Virus record (IMG/VR): IMGVR_UViG_3300020442_000011
Location: 1 to 64,000 of that record
Length of the DNA stretch: 64,000 nucleotides
Source: a virus
Strand: one strand, 5' to 3'
Of this stretch, positions 58,926 through 64,000 are shown one piece after another (within the stretch, counting starts at the first letter, position 1; each line of letters starts with the position of its first letter). The position numbers and the translations under genes were made by a program. The notes under the pieces are model-generated. The model was not told the origin of the DNA. It made no database searches and worked only from the letters and a program-made list of their open reading frames with translations.

Positions 58926-61034
58926 ATGGGTATCAACAAATCGCGCGAGTTACGCCCTGAACTCCTAGGGATCAACGTACTCGATCCATATTTCTCAACA
59001 TCCACTGCTGCCCGTAAAGCCATGATGGCTACCCATTTAGGTCAGGCACCAGTAGTAGAGGGATCAGAACCTAGAAAAATCTTCTCAGGGGCTGAGTTCC
59101 ACGCAGCTGAAGACGTGTTTGATATTCGGTTCCCGTGTCATGCGTCCATTATCGCAGTTGTTCGTAAATACCAGTCGGGTGGTATGGGTTACGGCGCAAT
59201 TCCAGAGAACCCAGTTACAACGATCATCTACAAAGATTATTACAGTAAAAACATCCGTGTCGGTGTTATCCATGTACCGAAGTATTTGAGTTTCCACCAG
59301 GATTTCGGTTATCCTCTGAAACTCAACCGAGAGGTTTGGGATCGGCTTGCACCCAAACAATTATTCGAAAAAGATACGGTGATCGCCACATCGCCCGCAG
59401 TTAAAGAAGATGGCTCTTATGGTCTAGGTGTTAATGCACCGACGATCTTCTTAACTGATCCAGGTACCATCGAAGATGGCATCGTCATGTCTGAATCGAT
59501 GTGTAAGAAAATGAGTCCTCGTGGTTATGGAACACTTGTCGGTAGTTGGGGCAAGAAAACATTCCCTCTAAACCTACATGGTGATTCTACCCATTACAAG
59601 CCCTTCCCTGACATTGGTGATATCATCCCGGCAGACGGTTTAGTGATGGCGTTTCGTGACATCGATCAGCGTCTGGGTGTGGCTGACATGACACCGCGTG
59701 CGACACGCACGGTGGATCACTCATATGACAAGCCTCTATGGGGGCGTCCTGGCGCAAGGGTGGTTGATGTTAAGGTTTATCATGACGATCGGCTAAACCC
59801 ATCTTTTACCCCGGTAGGTATGGATACGCACGCACGTAAGTATTATGACGGTCTTGCAACCTACTACCGTACGATTATGAAAATCTACCTCGACTTACAA
59901 AGAAGTTGGGGTAAGCATAAGCTGGAACTCACACCTGAGTTCGGTAGTCTCCTAGTAGAGGCCCAGACTCACTTACCTGTATCTCCCAGCGAGCGTAAGC
60001 TCACACGCATGAACCGTCTAGAGACTTTAGATGAATGGCGTGTCGAGATAACCTACGAATGGGTAATGCCTTTCAACGAAGGCTACAAACTGACGGACCT
60101 CTTTGGGGGCAAAGGAGTTAATTGTAAAACTCGTCCCGACCACGAAATGCCAAAAGACAAAAATGGTAATCGTGCAGATATTGTCATTTACGGTATTTCT
60201 ACAATCAACCGTACTAACCTAGGTCGTTGGTTTGAACAGTTTACCAACGCAGCGTTCCGTGATCTTGTTCAACGCATGCGGCGTGAGTGTGGCCTCGATC
60301 ACTTACGTACACCTACGTCTATTGAAGCGCAACGTGCCGTCAGTAACAAAGAATGGGTATCCATGGCGTTTAATCGCTTGCTCAAATTCTATTACATGAC
60401 AGTGCCGCTAATGGCCAAATCGATGGAGGAACATCCAAGTCCAGCTTGTCACCTTAAACACATCTTGATTGAAGGTGGTTTTCTCCATCACATGGCAGAT
60501 AACCCAATCAGCGAGATGGACCAGGTGAGAAACATCATGAAGAGTGAGTTCAAACCTCATTATGATAAAATCACCTTTTACAACAATTTTGGTGAGGAAG
60601 TCGAATCGGAACTCCCTGCACTGATCGGTGATATCTATTTCATCGCCCTCGAAAAGAATGGCGAGGATTATTCAGCAGCTGCTTCAGTTAAAGTTCAGCA
60701 CTTTGGTGTTCCTGCCAAACTAAGTCAGAACGACCGCAACACAACACCCGCACGTCAAACGTCAGTGCGGGGTATCGGTGAATCAGAAAGCCGTTCTCTA
60801 TGTTCCACCATTGGTCCAGAACCTACTATCGAAATCATGGACCAATCCAATAACCCCGAAGCACACCGTTTCGGTATCATGAATATCTTAACCCACCCAA
60901 CGCCTACTAACATCGAAAGACTTGTTGATCGTAACAAAGTTCCTTTCGGTGGTTCTCGACCAGTAAACCTGTTTAAACATATCCTTGCCTCGCGCGGTCT
61001 AAGATTTTTCTATAAACCGAATCAGGAAGATTGA
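58926..61034 (+). CDS. RNA polymerase beta C-terminal part (phiKZ gp71-73-like)
   Basis: Second-largest subunit core of the phage non-virion RNA polymerase. 702 aa. Conserved beta elements: IEDGIVMSESM near residue 180, the FGGKGVN element with K396 followed by EMPKDKNGNRADIVIYGIS (bacterial GHGNKGVIS..EDMPY region), RTNLGRWFEQ, and RQTSVRGIGESESRSL near the end, which aligns with the FGE-type segment of bacterial beta. The bacterial N-terminal lobes are absent, as expected for a split beta whose N part is elsewhere. Its stop lies three bases before the beta-prime C part. AAGGAG is the ribosome site. Confidence 0.93.
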   Translation: MGINKSRELRPELLGINVLDPYFSTSTAARKAMMATHLGQAPVVEGSEPRKIFSGAEFHAAEDVFDIRFPCHASIIAVVRKYQSGGMGYGAIPENPVTTIIYKDYYSKNIRVGVIHVPKYLSFHQDFGYPLKLNREVWDRLAPKQLFEKDTVIATSPAVKEDGSYGLGVNAPTIFLTDPGTIEDGIVMSESMCKKMSPRGYGTLVGSWGKKTFPLNLHGDSTHYKPFPDIGDIIPADGLVMAFRDIDQRLGVADMTPRATRTVDHSYDKPLWGRPGARVVDVKVYHDDRLNPSFTPVGMDTHARKYYDGLATYYRTIMKIYLDLQRSWGKHKLELTPEFGSLLVEAQTHLPVSPSERKLTRMNRLETLDEWRVEITYEWVMPFNEGYKLTDLFGGKGVNCKTRPDHEMPKDKNGNRADIVIYGISTINRTNLGRWFEQFTNAAFRDLVQRMRRECGLDHLRTPTSIEAQRAVSNKEWVSMAFNRLLKFYYMTVPLMAKSMEEHPSPACHLKHILIEGGFLHHMADNPISEMDQVRNIMKSEFKPHYDKITFYNNFGEEVESELPALIGDIYFIALEKNGEDYSAAASVKVQHFGVPAKLSQNDRNTTPARQTSVRGIGESESRSLCSTIGPEPTIEIMDQSNNPEAHRFGIMNILTHPTPTNIERLVDRNKVPFGGSRPVNLFKHILASRGLRFFYKPNQED

Positions 61035-61037
61035 TCG

Positions 61038-63032
61038 ATGATGTCACGTTACACCATGCGAGACTTGATCCACTTGTCTCCACAACAACTCTACCGCGAG
61101 TTACCCAAGGAAAAAGAAATCACCGTTGAGTTTGACGACGGTGAATTAATCACTCACACCAACATAACCATACTCAGCACATACATGTGCTTCCCACTCA
61201 CAAAGTTCCCCGATGTTCCTATTCTAAAAGAATATCATCTTGGGAATAACGTCCCGACAGGCGGGCTCATCAATAAGCGCCTGAATAGTGTTTTATGGGG
61301 TATCCATAAACATTCGGGGGAACAAGTCGACCCTGAATATCTCAGTAAGTTGGCGATTGTTTCAGTCAATAAACTATTCAATGACATCACGACATATGGC
61401 GCACCCAGTTTCTCGTCGATGTCGATGTTCGACCTTTATGAAATAATGGAACTTCCTGAGTTACAGGAAGCGCTCAGTGGGGTGGAACCCACTGAATTTT
61501 CGATCAACAAGAAAGTTTATCCTGTTGTTCAGAAAATCCTTAAAGACCCGGCAATCCTGCCGCATAACGCTATCATGAAATCGTCCCTGGCGGGCACATC
61601 TAAGAATGGTCAACTTTTACAAGTGTTTGGCCCCTTAGGTTTCCGTACAGATATCAACAAAGAGCTCTTCCGCTATCCAATAGTTAACCCGCTTGCTGAG
61701 GGCGTCGGAGATTATGAAGGTGCTCTAAAGGAATCGCGTACCGGTACAATCGCACTCCTTAACAATAAGGATCTGTTGCGTAAGACTGAATATTTCAATC
61801 GACAAACGCAATTGATTGCACAATACGTGATGAATCTACATCACTTTACTGATTGTGGTACTGACATCCGTCTTCCTTATCTGGTAACGGAAGATAACCT
61901 CGAGACGCTCAAGGGTAAATATTACCGTGTTGAACAAAATGGTGAAGACACATGGTTGAAGGGCGATGAAAAACATCTTATCAATCAAGTGATCTTCATC
62001 CGTTCTGTGTTGGGGTGTAAACATTCCGACCCGCAAGGTGTTTGCGGTATGTGTTATGGACGAATGCAGTTCTCCATTCCTTATCGCACTAACATCGGTA
62101 ATGTCAGTGCCGTAGTGGTGGGTGACAAAATAACATCGAGCGTATTGTCAACAAAACACCATGTGGCATCCTCACAGGTAGAACACTTTCATCTTGGTCC
62201 GCGTGAACTCGAGTTTATGCGGTATGGGGAACAAGAAGAAACGTTGTACCTCAGCTACAAAGTAGCTAAAGCGGATCGGGTGTATATGACGGTGTATGCT
62301 GACCAGGTACCTAACTTGGCCAACATTCTGATGGTACCGTCGTTAGATGAATTCCCAACCACATCGGTATCACAGCTCACCCAAGCTGCGTTTCAATACG
62401 AAAACAAGGAGGGCTTCCTTGTGGGTGACGTTGTTCAGACATCCCTGTACAACCGTCATGCGAGTTTCTCTAAGGAACTCTTGGCTCATATTCGAGAATA
62501 CAAATGGGAGATTGATGATGATGGTAATGTTCGCGTTGACCTCACTAATTTCGCACGTGATCGACCGCTACTTACGCTACCGTTTAAGAACGTCGACATG
62601 TATGATGTGATGGTAAAGATAAAATCTTTCCTTCACTCCGGCTCTGACGGTCAGAACAAAAAGTTAGCAGGGTATTCTAAGAATAAACGGGGTGAACAGA
62701 ACTTCCTGAAAAATTATGATAATCCTGTTGATGCACTCACTGTGTTCGCCAACATGCTAAATGAGAAGCTTTATGTGAACTTAGTTCACGTGGAAATTCT
62801 ATTATATGCAATGATGGTGCGTAAACGCGGTGAAGACTATCGTTTACCTAAACCAGGTGTTACTGGGCAATTTGACAAATATAACATCATCATGGCAAAG
62901 CGGTCTCTATCAGCCGCTATGGCATTCGAGAAGCAAGATAAGATCCTTTCTTCCGCAGATGTTCTGAGTCTATCGCCTCGTATCGACCATCCCTATGATA
63001 TTGTCGTCATGGGAGGTGACTACGCTAATTAG
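61038..63032 (+). CDS. RNA polymerase beta-prime C-terminal part (phiKZ gp74-like)
   Basis: Completes the phage RNAP active centre with the 46767 and 58926 products. 664 aa. Features: a bridge-helix-like SLAGTSKNGQLLQVFGPLGF, a trigger-loop region after GVGDYEGALKESRTG, and a second zinc-type cluster C327, C336, C339 (CKHSDPQGVCGMCYG) that aligns with bacterial beta-prime CES..GVCAKCYGRD. Two ATGs in a row (61038, 61041) could start it. Co-transcribed with the beta gene, four bases apart. A GC-rich hairpin follows. Confidence 0.92.
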   Translation: MMSRYTMRDLIHLSPQQLYRELPKEKEITVEFDDGELITHTNITILSTYMCFPLTKFPDVPILKEYHLGNNVPTGGLINKRLNSVLWGIHKHSGEQVDPEYLSKLAIVSVNKLFNDITTYGAPSFSSMSMFDLYEIMELPELQEALSGVEPTEFSINKKVYPVVQKILKDPAILPHNAIMKSSLAGTSKNGQLLQVFGPLGFRTDINKELFRYPIVNPLAEGVGDYEGALKESRTGTIALLNNKDLLRKTEYFNRQTQLIAQYVMNLHHFTDCGTDIRLPYLVTEDNLETLKGKYYRVEQNGEDTWLKGDEKHLINQVIFIRSVLGCKHSDPQGVCGMCYGRMQFSIPYRTNIGNVSAVVVGDKITSSVLSTKHHVASSQVEHFHLGPRELEFMRYGEQEETLYLSYKVAKADRVYMTVYADQVPNLANILMVPSLDEFPTTSVSQLTQAAFQYENKEGFLVGDVVQTSLYNRHASFSKELLAHIREYKWEIDDDGNVRVDLTNFARDRPLLTLPFKNVDMYDVMVKIKSFLHSGSDGQNKKLAGYSKNKRGEQNFLKNYDNPVDALTVFANMLNEKLYVNLVHVEILLYAMMVRKRGEDYRLPKPGVTGQFDKYNIIMAKRSLSAAMAFEKQDKILSSADVLSLSPRIDHPYDIVVMGGDYAN

Positions 63033-63042
63033 GGAAACGGAG

Positions 63043-63064
63043 TGCGGGGGATACGTCCCCCGCA
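63043..63064. terminator. GC-rich hairpin in front of the right-edge helicase
   Basis: TGCGGGGG pairs with CCCCCGCA around ATACGT. It stands nine bases before the next ATG and after a CGGAG sequence, so it may also hide or position the ribosome site. Confidence 0.55.
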
Positions 63065-63073
63065 GTATTAACC

Positions 63074-64000
63074 ATGAACAATTTAAAGTTGGATGTTTAC
63101 TCACACGGGGTACGCCTACATGGCTACACCCGTAACCTCTTTGGTGAGATCGTTCATTTTTTGAGTCGTTTGGAACTAAAAGAGGATAAACGACTACCTC
63201 GTCACCAAGGTGGTGGTATGGTGACCGTGGTGAGAAAGAAGTTTTTTGGTATTTTGAATTCTAAGCGTGAGATATACATCCATCGACATCACCTAGAAGC
63301 ACTATTGACGTTTCTAAAGGGATGTGGTTTAACCGAACAAAATTTTATCATTGAATACATTGACCCACCTAAGGGTCAGCGTATAGAAGGTGTGGAAATA
63401 TTTGATCACTTTGTTGAGAGGGACTATCAAGGTATCCTGATACCCGAACTTGCTGAAGATGTACAACGATCACGTAAAGTGGATTTGGCCACGGGTTTGG
63501 GTAAAACGTTCTGTTCATTAAAAGCGTGTCTTCTTAGAGGTGAACGTTTCTCTGTAATGCTTGCCCCTAAATATTTCGGTCTATGGATCGGAGCATTAAA
63601 TGATACGTTCAAGACCTTTAAAGATGTACCAGGACAATACATCACTGTGTCTGGTGGTAATGAATTGCGTATGGTGATGCAGCAAGCACTGGACGGAACA
63701 CTCGAAGCAAAAGCCATTATCATTTCAAACACAACGTACCGTAACTATATCGAAGCCTATGAGCAATTCGGTGAGAATATCGTTGACCATGGTTATCTGG
63801 TTCCACCTCAGCGATTCCATGAGCTTCTGGGTATAGGTACGCAGATCAACGATGAATTTCATGAGGATTTAGGTTTAACCTTCAGGATAGACTGTTTTAC
63901 GAATATCAAGAAACAGCTCTATTTGTCCGCTACGCCGTTTAATGGTGATCGGTATGTCACAGATATGGTGGATGTCATGTTGCCTCCTGAGACGTACTGT
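63074..64000 (+). CDS. SF2 helicase, partial (C-terminus beyond window)
   Basis: ATP-dependent helicase or translocase. 309 codons to the window edge. Walker A is ATGLGKT at about residues 140-146, motif II reads DEFH near 259-262, and motif III LSATPF near 290. An N-terminal region of about 120 residues (SRKVDLATG is preceded by a charged domain) precedes the motor, as in UvsW-like and other phage helicases. It follows beta-prime C, the same position as a helicase after gp74 in phiKZ-like phages. No ribosome site is visible next to the start; a hairpin occupies that place. Confidence 0.85.
   Translation, partial: MNNLKLDVYSHGVRLHGYTRNLFGEIVHFLSRLELKEDKRLPRHQGGGMVTVVRKKFFGILNSKREIYIHRHHLEALLTFLKGCGLTEQNFIIEYIDPPKGQRIEGVEIFDHFVERDYQGILIPELAEDVQRSRKVDLATGLGKTFCSLKACLLRGERFSVMLAPKYFGLWIGALNDTFKTFKDVPGQYITVSGGNELRMVMQQALDGTLEAKAIIISNTTYRNYIEAYEQFGENIVDHGYLVPPQRFHELLGIGTQINDEFHEDLGLTFRIDCFTNIKKQLYLSATPFNGDRYVTDMVDVMLPPETYC

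Overview
The window is a stretch of a jumbo, nucleus-forming, phiKZ-like phage (Chimalliviridae type). The evidence is a set of family hallmarks that read directly from the translations: a phage tubulin (PhuZ), a chimallin-like nuclear-shell protein followed at once by a beta-prime RNA polymerase gene, two further multisubunit-RNAP genes, a phiKZ-type terminase next to tail sheath and tail tube genes, and a split family-B DNA polymerase. The nrdHIEF and dcd products are close to gammaproteobacterial enzymes, which suggests but does not prove a gammaproteobacterial host. No tRNA, CRISPR array, integrase or insertion sequence was seen.

Layout. 1-10.4 kb is on the minus strand: a partial SF2 helicase at the left edge, an unusual non-coding element carrying the 3' end of 16S rRNA, a group of adhesin-like and virion-like genes, and a complete class Ib ribonucleotide reductase operon (nrdH, nrdI, nrdE, nrdF). 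10.5-12.7 kb holds three plus-strand genes of unknown function. 12.7-15.7 kb (minus) is tail tube and tail sheath; 15.8-23.5 kb (plus) is three probable virion proteins and the large terminase. 23.5-28.6 kb (minus) holds dcd, three tandem paralogues with a shared, apparently cleavable leader, a 51-aa basic/hydrophobic protein and a 412-aa unknown. 28.7-34.7 kb (plus) contains unknown genes around phuZ, with one 484-bp non-coding gap. 35.7-39.7 kb (plus) is a cassette of small overlapping genes. 39.9-44.5 kb holds the DNA polymerase part and unknowns. 44.7-63 kb is the core replication/transcription block: chimallin, RNAP beta-prime N part (split by a group I intron), a calcineurin-like phosphoesterase, an SSB-like protein, the probable non-homologous RNAP subunit, a candidate nuclear import factor, a PQ-rich protein, RNAP beta C part and beta-prime C part. 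A second, different SF2 helicase runs off the right edge.

How it fits together. The RNR operon and dCTP deaminase adjust dNTP pools; the polymerase, SSB, helicases and phosphoesterase replicate and process DNA inside a chimallin shell centred by PhuZ; the phage RNAP transcribes the genome; terminase, sheath, tube and the leader-bearing paralogues build and fill the particle. Two sequence signals recur across the window: a promoter-like motif close to AAATCTATATCAT, 30-75 nt upstream of at least eight genes, and perfect intergenic hairpins that are often bounded by TATG facing outward on one or both sides.

The observations most worth checking are the 16S-rRNA 3'-end copy at 1806-1822, the intron placed exactly inside the catalytic NADFDGD codons of beta-prime, and a 46-aa protein whose C-terminus imitates the NrdF docking tail.
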